Part shown: positions 47,250-55,346 of the stretch, piece by piece
Layout of the letters: each line of letters begins with the position of its first letter
How positions within the stretch are numbered: the stretch's first letter is position 1
The notes under the pieces: model-generated
The model's input: only the letters and a program-made list of their open reading frames with translations
Told to the model about the DNA's origin: nothing
Database searches by the model: none
Position numbers and translations under genes: made by a program
Assembly: GCA_018396775.1 (NCBI GenBank)
Contig: JAGTRF010000001.1
Coordinates: 62,001-126,000, forward strand
Length of the DNA stretch: 64,000 nt
Source of the DNA: Candidatus Bathyarchaeota archaeon
Lineage (GTDB): Archaea > Thermoproteota > Bathyarchaeia > 40CM-2-53-6 > DTDX01
Direction: 5' to 3'

Positions 47250-47590
47250 ATAGGGATAGTACTTTCAGGTGAAAGAGACTCTAAAGCTTCAATAATACTT
47301 GATGAACTTGTTAAACTTAGAGAAAAAAAGTTATAGATGCGCTAAAAGAACTGGGCATAAAGATTAAGCTTGCTTCAAAAACCTTCATTAAGGCGATGCC
47401 TTATAAGCTTTATAGCAAAACTGAAAAAGTTTTAACAAACGATTTATGGCGTATTATTAAGCCTTTTCTTTCTAAAGCCTCTAGGAACACTTGGAAGACC
47501 TATAAGTCAAATAGGAAGCTTTTGCTTGACATAAAGATTTTGAAGCAAGCTCTTAACATAAATATGAATATATTTTTTGTTCTCTTATAA
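47250..47590 (+). pseudogene. Broken gene of unknown family
   Basis: SGERDSKASIILDELVKLRE is joined, after a frame change in the A7 run at 47,322-47,329, to VIDALKELGIKIKLASKTFI, then KVLTNDLWRIIKPFLSKASR and more to a stop at 47,590. An open frame from ATG 47396 is only the last part of this. Basic and helical; not recognised. No start or ribosome binding site is seen. Confidence 0.45.
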
Positions 47591-47703
47591 ATGTTAAATT
47601 CTTAATTCCTTATGTAAATAGAACTCTGCAAAATCTTTCAAGCTTGAATTTCAGAAAAATTTATTAAATCGAAAATAAAAAATTTATTCGGTGAATTCAA
47701 TAA

Positions 47704-47937
47704 ATGATAGAAAGTCGAGTTGGATCGAAAGGGGAATTGTTTCCTCCAAAAAAAATTAGAGAAAAGTTAGGGCTTAAACCTCATGCAAAAGTTATTTACA
47801 GGGTTGAGGAAGGAAAGCTTATTGTTGAGCCTATCTCAAGCCTTGAAGATGTGTTAGAAGAACCAGCGGCTATCGAAATAACTCTTGAGGGCTTTCATAA
47901 ATTTAGAAAAGAATTATCAAAGAAGGCTGAATCTTGA
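47704..47937 (+). CDS. AbrB/MazE-type antitoxin
   Basis: 77 residues with an N-terminal SpoVT/AbrB swapped-hairpin beta-barrel: RVGSKGELFPPKKIREKLGL, KPHAKVIYRVEEGKLIVEPI. Such domains bind operator DNA and the toxin. Start ATG 47704. The PIN toxin gene overlaps its end by 4 nt (TTGA). Confidence 0.82.
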   Translation: MIESRVGSKGELFPPKKIREKLGLKPHAKVIYRVEEGKLIVEPISSLEDVLEEPAAIEITLEGFHKFRKELSKKAES

Positions 47938-48392
47938 AGCTTCTTTTAGATACAACATATCTTTTGCCTGCGATTGGTATAACTATTAAAAATTTACCAA
48001 AAAATATGTTAATTGAATTAATGCGAAAAGATAATCAAATATTTATAAGCGAAATAAGCATTTTCGAGCTTTCAGCTAAAGGCGCTAAATATATTATTGA
48101 AGGAAACTTGCTTATAGATAGAGTAATTAAAGGTATAAAAGCTATAACTTATAATGAGGCTATAACAAAGATCTCTGTTCATGAAGCAACTGTGTTGCTT
48201 AAAGCCTTTAAACTTAGAAAATTCCTTGATGATTTTATAGATTGTCTCATTCTTTCATCTGCTTTAAACTTTTGCGACGTTTTAATAACTGAAGATATTG
48301 AAATCCACAATTTAACTAAAAATAAAGAATTTAATAAACTTCTCGCATCTATAAATCCAAAATTTAAAATTCAAAAAACACCTGAAATATAA
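47934..48392 (+). CDS. VapC-type PIN-domain toxin (AbrB-paired)
   Basis: 152 residues. PIN acidic residues: Asp in LLLDTTYLLP, Glu in SIFELSAKG, Asp in FLDDFIDCLI and Asp in LITEDIEI, so the active site seems complete. Start TTG 47934 overlaps the antitoxin stop, a coupled arrangement. Convergent with the DUF4143 ATPase gene, 26 bp apart. Confidence 0.82.
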   Translation: MKLLLDTTYLLPAIGITIKNLPKNMLIELMRKDNQIFISEISIFELSAKGAKYIIEGNLLIDRVIKGIKAITYNEAITKISVHEATVLLKAFKLRKFLDDFIDCLILSSALNFCDVLITEDIEIHNLTKNKEFNKLLASINPKFKIQKTPEI

Positions 48393-48418
48393 AAAATAAA
48401 TTTATTTACCAGAAATAT

Positions 48419-49912
48419 TTATAAATGATGTTTAGATTTCTCTATTAAAGCTAAAAATAAAGAAGCTGGAGCTATTATAATGTTATCTTTTATTTTAAAG
48501 CTATCTTTGCTTAAAATAATATAAGTTTTAACTTGATTTAGTTTTATAATTTTTTCTTCAACTTCAGGTTTATATTTAACCTCTACGCCTAAAAAATCTG
48601 AAGCTCTTTTAAAAATAAAATCTATTTCCCCTCTTTTATCATAGTAAAACCAAAGAAAATTTGAGCTAGGATTAATTAAAGGGGCTTCTTTTATGCTTGA
48701 AAGAGAAGAAAATGCTATAGACTCTAGTATTGTTGAAATTTTTTCTTCATGCTTTAAAATCTCCTCTGTAACTTCAAATCCGTTTTTACCTTCTAGCCAA
48801 CTGTAAATCGAGTAAAAAATAAATGGGTCAACAAAATAAATTTTCTTGTTACCCTTTATTCTTCTCCTTTTTCTTTCAAAATCGTAAGAGTAAAGAATTT
48901 TTATTAAAAATGAATCTTCAAAAATCTTTAAGTAGTCTATAATAGTATTAACAGAAACTCCCTCAACTGTATCTTTTACAAGCGTTCTAAAATCGTATGA
49001 AGAACCAAGCCTTTTAATAACTCCATTAAAGATTTGTTTTGCAACTTCCTCAGATTTTCCACGTTTTAAAAGATCGCTCATCACCACATTAATTACAGTT
49101 TCATAACTTCTTTCTTCAACTTTTTTATTTTTAACATAATCTTCTATCGGTTTTGGAAAACCCCCCACTCTTATAAAAGAATTTAATAAAAAATCTAATG
49201 TATCTTTAAAAGGTAAAAGAGCATTAAGCTTTTCTTCAATATCTTTAAGCTCTTCTTCAAGAGTTAAAAAGTTTCTATTTAACTTTTCTTTTAAAAGCTT
49301 AATGCTACGCTTCACTTCTTGATCTAAAGTAAGAAAATCAATTGATGCGTCATCAAGATTTTTAATGAATTCTCTAAAGCTTAACGGTTTTAGAAAGTAT
49401 CTATTTCCTTCTATATGTCGACCAGGAAGAAACTCTATTTCTTTAACGCCTAAAGGCGAACCTGTTAAAAAAAGAGCAATCTTCTTAAGCTTTCCTTCAT
49501 CAACAAAGCTTTTTACTTCAAAAGGCCAATCTTGAACATAGCTTACTTCATCCAACAATATATAACCTTTTTCAAATCTTCTTAACTTCTCAAAAAAGAA
49601 GTCTATAACCTTTCTTAATTCTTTTCTTGATCTTGAAAGCAAAGAATCGCATGAAAAATAGCAAATTGCAAGCGGATCCTCTTTTTCAATTTTAATCAAA
49701 TTCCTAATAAGCAATTTGGCTAAGGTGGTTTTTCCAGCTTGTCTTGGACCAGAAATCGAGTAAATATTATTAGGCTTAAATGAAGGAAGAACTCTTTTAA
49801 TCTTAAATGCTGAATTTTCATAAGCTCTTAAATATTCATCATATCTTTCAAATTCAAACTCTTTTCCTTTCCACCAAGGATTTTGCTCAACTATTTTTGA
49901 AACTTCTACCAT
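48419..49912 (-). CDS. AAA+ ATPase with DUF4143 domain
   Basis: 497 residues: Walker A GPRQAGKTTLAKLL (about 56), Walker B YILLDEVSYVQDW, an arginine-rich sensor region, and a DUF4143 C-terminal part with GEIDFIF and GVEVKYK, resembling a restriction-endonuclease-like fold. Members are common in archaeal and bacterial accessory regions, with no settled role. ATG 49912 lies about 25 nt from a TATA-like box, so leaderless. The box is bracketed by two nearly identical 23-bp repeats (see separate entry). Confidence 0.85.
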   Translation of the reverse strand: MVEVSKIVEQNPWWKGKEFEFERYDEYLRAYENSAFKIKRVLPSFKPNNIYSISGPRQAGKTTLAKLLIRNLIKIEKEDPLAICYFSCDSLLSRSRKELRKVIDFFFEKLRRFEKGYILLDEVSYVQDWPFEVKSFVDEGKLKKIALFLTGSPLGVKEIEFLPGRHIEGNRYFLKPLSFREFIKNLDDASIDFLTLDQEVKRSIKLLKEKLNRNFLTLEEELKDIEEKLNALLPFKDTLDFLLNSFIRVGGFPKPIEDYVKNKKVEERSYETVINVVMSDLLKRGKSEEVAKQIFNGVIKRLGSSYDFRTLVKDTVEGVSVNTIIDYLKIFEDSFLIKILYSYDFERKRRRIKGNKKIYFVDPFIFYSIYSWLEGKNGFEVTEEILKHEEKISTILESIAFSSLSSIKEAPLINPSSNFLWFYYDKRGEIDFIFKRASDFLGVEVKYKPEVEEKIIKLNQVKTYIILSKDSFKIKDNIIIAPASLFLALIEKSKHHL

Positions 49913-49967
49913 ATTGTTAACTTAAGTAAACAAAATATTTAAATATTGTTAATTTAAGTAAACAAAA
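49913..49967 (-). promoter_or_regulatory. Duplicated operator-like repeat around the DUF4143 promoter
   Basis: ATTGTTAACTTAAGTAAACA with three more A residues (49,913-49,935) and a copy with one change (49,945-49,967) are 32 bp apart, about three helical turns. The central GTTAACTTAAGTAAAC is nearly palindromic, with GTT/AAC ends and a TTAA core. Between the repeats lies TATTTAAAT (49,936-49,944), the likely TATA box. One repeat covers the expected transcription start, the other the BRE side, a classic repressor layout. Confidence 0.6.
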
Positions 49968-50223
49968 AATTAATTAGCATAAATTCGCTCTTCTAAAAAA
50001 AGCATTAAAGCTGATATATTAATTTATTTAAAGCATAGAGCTTTACGCTTAATAATTCATTAAGGCTAAATAGTGGAAGAAGAATTAAAAGAAAATCTAC
50101 ACACGTTTAACCATAAAGCTTTCATTAAATTCTAAAATTTTTAGGGTAATTAAAATGATTTTCAGCGTTTAATTAATTTGTTAGAAAACTCTTAATTAAA
50201 CTATAGCATAAAATTCATTTTAA

Positions 50224-50232
50224 AGAGGAGGG
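50224..50232 (+). promoter_or_regulatory. Strong Shine-Dalgarno site
   Basis: GAGGAGGGG a few bases before ATG 50236, the strongest such match in the window. It supports the start of the small RHH protein. Confidence 0.6.
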
Positions 50233-50235
50233 GAT

Positions 50236-50457
50236 ATGACGTCAAGACGTCAAAACGTTAAAACGAAAAACTCAATAAAAAGAAGAATTGCAATTCTTGA
50301 AAAAGCTTTAATGCGAAAAAAGAGGGTAAGAGTTACGCTTCGCATAGACGCTGATCTTTGGTTAAAAATTAGAAAGCTTGCCTTTAATGCAGGAAAAAGC
50401 ATTAATAGATATGTAATCGATGAAATTATAAAGCCTTTCCTAGAAGGTAAAGATTAA
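50236..50457 (+). CDS. Small ribbon-helix-helix protein
   Basis: 73 residues: a very basic N-terminus (about 1-33), then VRVTLRIDADLWLKIRKLAF and a GKSINRYVIDEIIKPFL helix, the layout of an Arc/CopG-type ribbon-helix-helix DNA-binding domain. No toxin gene is adjacent, so it is more likely a regulator of an element or plasmid-type CopG protein. The start is fixed by a strong Shine-Dalgarno sequence. Its DNA target is unknown; the repeats at 49,913-49,967, about 270 bp away, are one candidate. Confidence 0.75.
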   Translation: MTSRRQNVKTKNSIKRRIAILEKALMRKKRVRVTLRIDADLWLKIRKLAFNAGKSINRYVIDEIIKPFLEGKD

Positions 50458-50767
50458 GCTATCACTATATCGCTTCTCTTTATGGAAACGGCTTTCCCAA
50501 AAAAGCTTTAATTTTTTATTTAAATTACTGCTAAGGCTAAGCTTATTTATAGTTATTTCCTTGATATACCATAGTGAAAGTTATTAAAGCCAAAAGATTA
50601 AAGCAAGCTTATATAAAGGTAACGAATTAAAAAATGGCTTCGTTAATTCGCTAACCATCTTTATTTTTAAATTTAAATCCTCCTATTCATAAAAAACTGT
50701 TTTATTTTACTTAATTATTTTTTTATAGTTTTAAACATTAAAACTTGAATTAAAAGAGGAAGCTTAA
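50458..50767. other. Intergenic region upstream of the purine operon
   Basis: 310 bp, AT-rich. No gene recognised. TTTTTTTATAG near 50,728-50,738 may be the promoter of purS. GAGGAAG lies before its TTG start. Confidence 0.4.
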
Positions 50768-51238
50768 TTGATTTGGGTAGTTAGGATAAGCTATAAAGAT
50801 GAAAAGCTTGACCCTTTAGGGAGAATTTTAAAAAATGATATTTTAGATTTAGGGTTTTCAAGTTTAGAATCCATTCGTTCTATGCCTACTTACTGGATTG
50901 AAGGTGAAACCTCAAGAATTGAACTTAAAAAAATATGCGAAGAACTTTTAGTTGATAAAATAATTCAAGATTATTGGGTTAACGAGGAAACTGAATGGAG
51001 CTTAAGTTTTAATTGGATTATTGAAGTAAGCTTTAAGCTTGGCGTAACTGATCCTGTCGCTGAAAGCGTTAAAAAAGGAATAGAAACTCTTGGAATCTTC
51101 AGCGTTAAATCCGTGAAAACTGGAACAACTTATCTTTTAAAAGGAAAGCTTTCAAAAAATGATATAGAAACCATCTCCAATAAATGCTTAGCTAACCCTA
51201 TAATTCATAACTATAAAATTACTGAAGTGATGAGTTAA
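50768..51238 (+). CDS. purS: PurS with two tandem domains
   Basis: FGAM synthase subunit PurS. The usual protein is about 80 residues; this one has 156, made of two PurS-like domains. The first runs about 1-75 (VVRISYKDEKLDPLGRILKN ... GFSSLESIRSMPTYWIEGE), the second about 80-155 (IIEVSFKLGVTDPVAESVKK ... GIFSVKSVKTGTTYLLKGK). PurS normally dimerises in the PurLQS complex, so a fused dimer is plausible. Start TTG 50768 with GAGGAAG upstream. Its stop overlaps the purL start by 1-2 nt, so both are coupled. Confidence 0.85.
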   Translation: MIWVVRISYKDEKLDPLGRILKNDILDLGFSSLESIRSMPTYWIEGETSRIELKKICEELLVDKIIQDYWVNEETEWSLSFNWIIEVSFKLGVTDPVAESVKKGIETLGIFSVKSVKTGTTYLLKGKLSKNDIETISNKCLANPIIHNYKITEVMS

Positions 51239-53604
51239 TGAAAGTTGAAGAAATAAGCATTCTTGAAGCAAATGATGAAAAGCTTATAGAAATAAGCGAG
51301 AAACATATGCTTTCATTAAGCTTAGAAGAAATGAAGGCTATACAAAAATATTTTAAAAAGAAAAAAAGAAACCCAACAGATGTGGAATTAAATACAATAG
51401 CTCAAACATGGTCTGAGCATTGCTTTCATAAAACCTTTAAAGGAACAATAATTTTTAAAGGTAAAAAAATAAACAATTTATTAAAATCTTATATAATGAA
51501 GGTTACTGAAAAACTTAAAAAACCTTGGTGCCTCATCGTTTTTTCTGATAACGCTGGAATAGTAAAGTTTAATGAAGAATACAGCATAGCTTTTAAAGTT
51601 GAAACACATAATCACCCAACTGCTTTAGATCCTTATGGTGGAGCTGGAACAGGAACAGGAGGCGTTTTTAGGGATATAATGGGTGTAAGCGCTAAACCAA
51701 TTCTCTCTACAAATGTTTTATTTTTTGGGCCAATAGATTACCCTTATGAAAAGCTTCCTAAAGGAGTTATGCATCCTAAAAGAGTTATGAAAGGTGCTGT
51801 AGCTGGGATAAGGGATTATGGAAATAAAATGGGGATTCCAACAGCTAATGGAGCTATAGGTTTTGATGAAGGATATTTGTGCAATCCTTTAGTTTACGCT
51901 GGTTGCGTTGGAATCCTGCCAACAAAAAAATACGTTAAAAACCCTAAACCAGGCGATTTAATCCTTCTTGTTGGCGGGAAAACAGGTAGAGATGGAATTC
52001 ACGGTGTAACATTTGCTTCTTTAGAGTTAACTTCTGAATCAGAGCAAGTGGCTATTGGAGCTGTTCAAATAGGAAACCCAATAATTGAAAAAAAGGTTTT
52101 AGATGCGTTAATTAAAGCTAGAGATAAAGAAAAAAGGCCTTTGTACTCAGCTGTTACGGATTGTGGTGGAGGAGGATTATCTTCAGCTATAGGTGAAATG
52201 GGAAAGAATCTAGGTGCAATAGTTGATTTAGATAAGGTTCCATTAAAATACGCTGGTTTAGCTCCATGGGAAATTTGGATATCTGAATCTCAAGAAAGAA
52301 TGATTTTAGCTGTTCCAAAAAGAAGCTTGAAAAAAATAATGAAGGTTTTTAATGATGAAGAATGCGAAGCTACAGTTATCGGTGAATTTACAAATAATCG
52401 TAAGTTAACCTTAAGGTTTAACGGTGAAATCGTTGGAGAATTAGATATGAATTTTCTTCATAAAGGAGTGCCTAAAGTAAAACGGGTTGCTAAATGGGAG
52501 AAAATTATTTATCCAGAACCGAAGCTTAAAGAAAAAAAAGATTTTACCGATGATTTAAAAAGAATTTTAAGCGATCCTAATGTTGCTAGTAAAGAATGGG
52601 TTATTCGCCAATATGATCATGAAGTTCAAGCTCACACAATTATTAAACCTTTATGTGGAGTTAACGATGGTCCAAGCGATGCTTGCGTTTTAAAACCTTT
52701 AGAAAACAGTTGGAGAGGAATAGTTGTTTCTAATGGAGTTAACCCAAGATACTCTATCGACCCATATAATATGGCTCTTTCAGCTATCGATGAAGCTATA
52801 AGAAATAATGTTTGCTGCGGCGGTAGAAGAATAGCGCTTTTAGATAACTTTAGCTGGGGAAACCCTGAAAAAGAAGATAGGCTTGGTCAATTGGTTTACG
52901 CGGTTAAAGGCTGTTATGATGGCGCATTAGGTTTTGAAACACCATTTATATCTGGAAAAGACAGTTTATATAATGAATATACGCTTAATAATAAAGAATC
53001 CTTTTCTATACCACCAACATTAGTTATATCAGCTTTAGGCTTAATACCTGACGTTAGAAAAGCTGTTTCAATGGATGCTAAAGAAATAAATGATTCAATC
53101 TATATTATTGGAGAAACAAAAGATGAATTAGGAGGATCATATTATTATAAGCTTTATAATTCTAAAGGAGGATCTGTTCCATCAGTTAACCCAAGAAAAG
53201 CTAAAAAAGCTTATGACTCGCTTATAAAAGCTATCGATAAAGGTTTAGTTAAAGCTTGTCATGATTGCTCGGAAGGGGGACTAGCTGTTGCAGCTGCTGA
53301 AATGGCTTTTGCAGGAGATTTAGGAATGGAAATTCAATTAAAAAATGTTCCAGCATTAAATTTAAATAGAAACGATAAAATCCTATTTTCTGAATCTAAC
53401 AGCAGAATTCTAGTGGAAGTTCCTGAATCAAAAGAGGAAGCTTTTAAAAAAGTTATGAAAAACAATGTTTACGCTAAAATAGGTAAAATTACGAATACAA
53501 AAATCTTTGTAATTTATGGTTTAAATGATTACCCAGTAATTGAAGATAAAATTGATTCTTTAAAAGAAGCTTGGAAAAAACCATTCAACTGGTGGAGCGT
53601 TTAA
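51238..53604 (+). CDS. purL: Phosphoribosylformylglycinamidine synthase, PurL subunit
   Basis: ATP-dependent conversion of FGAR to FGAM with ammonia from PurQ. 788 residues, small-type PurL: WSEHCFHKTFKG near residue 60, the ATP-binding HNHPTALDPYGGAGTGTGG stretch, TDCGGGGLSSAIGEMG and CHDCSEGGLAVAAAEMA from the two AIRS-like halves. Full length. It lies between purS and purQ with overlaps or near-overlaps on both sides, so the three subunits come from one message. Confidence 0.96.
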   Translation: MKVEEISILEANDEKLIEISEKHMLSLSLEEMKAIQKYFKKKKRNPTDVELNTIAQTWSEHCFHKTFKGTIIFKGKKINNLLKSYIMKVTEKLKKPWCLIVFSDNAGIVKFNEEYSIAFKVETHNHPTALDPYGGAGTGTGGVFRDIMGVSAKPILSTNVLFFGPIDYPYEKLPKGVMHPKRVMKGAVAGIRDYGNKMGIPTANGAIGFDEGYLCNPLVYAGCVGILPTKKYVKNPKPGDLILLVGGKTGRDGIHGVTFASLELTSESEQVAIGAVQIGNPIIEKKVLDALIKARDKEKRPLYSAVTDCGGGGLSSAIGEMGKNLGAIVDLDKVPLKYAGLAPWEIWISESQERMILAVPKRSLKKIMKVFNDEECEATVIGEFTNNRKLTLRFNGEIVGELDMNFLHKGVPKVKRVAKWEKIIYPEPKLKEKKDFTDDLKRILSDPNVASKEWVIRQYDHEVQAHTIIKPLCGVNDGPSDACVLKPLENSWRGIVVSNGVNPRYSIDPYNMALSAIDEAIRNNVCCGGRRIALLDNFSWGNPEKEDRLGQLVYAVKGCYDGALGFETPFISGKDSLYNEYTLNNKESFSIPPTLVISALGLIPDVRKAVSMDAKEINDSIYIIGETKDELGGSYYYKLYNSKGGSVPSVNPRKAKKAYDSLIKAIDKGLVKACHDCSEGGLAVAAAEMAFAGDLGMEIQLKNVPALNLNRNDKILFSESNSRILVEVPESKEEAFKKVMKNNVYAKIGKITNTKIFVIYGLNDYPVIEDKIDSLKEAWKKPFNWWSV

Positions 53605-53606
53605 TC

Positions 53607-54389
53607 ATGAGCAAAGTGAAAGTAGCTGTTTTTAGAGTTGCTGGAACAAACTGCGAAATTGAAACAGCTTACGCCTTTAAGCTTGCTGGAGCTAAACCAG
53701 AAATAATTCATATGAATGAATTTTATAAAAAAAGAAAAAGCCTTGAAGGTTACCAAATTCTAGTTTTTCCAGGCGGATTCTCTTATGGAGATGATATAGC
53801 TGCAGCTAAGCTTTGGGCAAATGAAATAAAATATAAACTTAAAGAAATCAAGCATTTCGCTGAAGAAGGAAAACCTATTATAGGAATCTGCAATGGTTTT
53901 CAAGTTTTAGTTAAAACAGGTTTGCTTCCAGGTTTCGAGAAATCAATAAAGCAAGAAGCTACATTAGCCTTCAACGATATAGGGTTATATCATGATAGAT
54001 GGGTTTATTTAAAGCCTGAAAGCAAAAAATGCATTTTTACAAAAAACTTAAACAAAACAATTTTTCTGCCAGTAGCCCATGCTGAAGGAAAATTTATAAT
54101 AAATGAAGATAGCTTAAGAAAACTTGAAGAAAATGATCAAATAGTTTTCAGGTATGTAGATAATAAAGGTGAGTTAGCTGGTTTTCCCTGGAATCCAAAC
54201 GGCTCAATAAGCAATATAGCTGGAATATGCAATCCTGAAGGAAACATTTTAGGGTTAATGCCTCATCCAGAAAGATACCTTCATAAATGGATGCATCCAT
54301 TATGGACAAAGCTTAATTCATTACCCATAGAAGGAGACGGATTAATTATATTTAAAAACGCTGTTGAATACGCTTCAATAAAGTTTTAG
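53607..54389 (+). CDS. purQ: Phosphoribosylformylglycinamidine synthase, PurQ subunit
   Basis: Glutaminase subunit that feeds ammonia to PurL. 260 residues from ATG 53607 (MSKVKVAVFRVAGTNCEIE). A longer frame from 53,571 starts inside purL and lacks family similarity. Class I amidotransferase motifs are FPGGFSYGDD, nucleophile Cys in GICNGFQVL, and His-Glu in HPERYLHKWMHP. It begins 2 nt after purL. Confidence 0.95.
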   Translation: MSKVKVAVFRVAGTNCEIETAYAFKLAGAKPEIIHMNEFYKKRKSLEGYQILVFPGGFSYGDDIAAAKLWANEIKYKLKEIKHFAEEGKPIIGICNGFQVLVKTGLLPGFEKSIKQEATLAFNDIGLYHDRWVYLKPESKKCIFTKNLNKTIFLPVAHAEGKFIINEDSLRKLEENDQIVFRYVDNKGELAGFPWNPNGSISNIAGICNPEGNILGLMPHPERYLHKWMHPLWTKLNSLPIEGDGLIIFKNAVEYASIKF

Positions 54390-54464
54390 CTCCTCGCGTT
54401 TACAGCAACAAAAAACCACAATTTTTATAAGGTTTTATGCTTCACATTCAGTTAGTGAAAGATA

Positions 54465-55223
54465 TTGGTTGAAGCTCTTTCTAAAGAAGAGAAAACTAAA
54501 ATTTTAAAAGCTTTAGAAAAAGATCTTGAGTTTAGATATGCTGTCGCCGGATTACTTGGATTAGATGAGATTATAAAAAGACTCGATAAAATTGAGGAAA
54601 ACATCGAACGACTTTGGCTTGAAGTTAAAGCTTTAAGAGAGGGACAAGAAAAACTTTGGGAGAATCAGAATAAGCTATGGGAGGAAGTTAAGGCGTTAAG
54701 AGAAGGACAAAACAAGCTTTGGGAGAATCAGAATAAGCTATGGGAGGAAGTTAAAGCTTTAAGAGAAGGACAAAACAAGCTATGGGAGGAAGTTAAAGGG
54801 CTTCGCTTTAATTTTAAGCAGCTTGGGGAAGCTTTAGGAATGGGGTTAGAACATTACACAGCAGCTTTCTTAGAGAAATATCTTACTGAAAAAGGTTGGC
54901 CTGAAGAAAAAATAAATGTTAAAGTTGATATTGGATTTATGTATGAGAATAAATTTACTGAAGTTAACTTATTTAACGAAGAGCCTTTAATGGTGGGTGA
55001 AACCACTACATATTTAGCCTCTGCTAAAGACGCAGAAAAAGAAATAAATAAGCTTCTAGAAAGAGTGGAGATTATTCAAAAAATTTATGGGAAAAAAGTG
55101 GAATTGTTAACCTTAACTGTAATGAATGTAGAAAGGGAAGCAGCTGAAAAACTTGAAGAACTTGCTAGAAAATACAATATATTACTTGTAACTGGAAAGG
55201 AAATAGAGCCTTTCATAAAGTAA
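54465..55223 (+). CDS. Coiled-coil DUF3782-like protein, nuclease-like C-terminus
   Basis: 252 residues. A helical lead (1-45), a strongly repetitive coiled coil (about 46-120) made of 14-residue units of the type NKLWEEVKALREGQ with shorter variants, and a C-terminal domain (about 125-250) with the shape of a PD-(D/E)XK nuclease: VDIGFMYENKFTEVNLF, then PLMVGETTTYLAS. This is the layout of DUF3782 proteins seen in crenarchaeal-type genomes; role unknown. Start TTG 54465. Confidence 0.7.
   Translation: MVEALSKEEKTKILKALEKDLEFRYAVAGLLGLDEIIKRLDKIEENIERLWLEVKALREGQEKLWENQNKLWEEVKALREGQNKLWENQNKLWEEVKALREGQNKLWEEVKGLRFNFKQLGEALGMGLEHYTAAFLEKYLTEKGWPEEKINVKVDIGFMYENKFTEVNLFNEEPLMVGETTTYLASAKDAEKEINKLLERVEIIQKIYGKKVELLTLTVMNVEREAAEKLEELARKYNILLVTGKEIEPFIK
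54655..54801 (+). repeat. In-frame 42/63-bp tandem repeats in coiled coil
   Basis: Near-identical units AAGCTATGGGAGGAAGTTAA and following bases recur, giving NKLWEEVKALREGQ copies interleaved with NKLWEN. Copies differ by few bases, so expansion is recent. Repeat number could vary between strains. Confidence 0.7.
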
Positions 55224-55346
55224 GAATGGCTTCTCTTTTCTATTACAATAAAATAAAAAAGCATTTCATCATCAACTTAATATTCTGTTATTAATAGAAA
55301 CTTATAACCTAAGCTTAGCGCAGTAATTACTTCAGTATTTCCCTTA

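Noticed and set aside
47396-47590. 64-codon open frame as an independent gene
   Set aside because: It is the tail of a longer frameshifted gene beginning upstream near 47,250.
53571-53606. Longer start for purQ inside purL
   Set aside because: The extra 12 residues (MEKTIQLVERLI) have no family similarity; ATG 53607 starts at the usual N-terminus.
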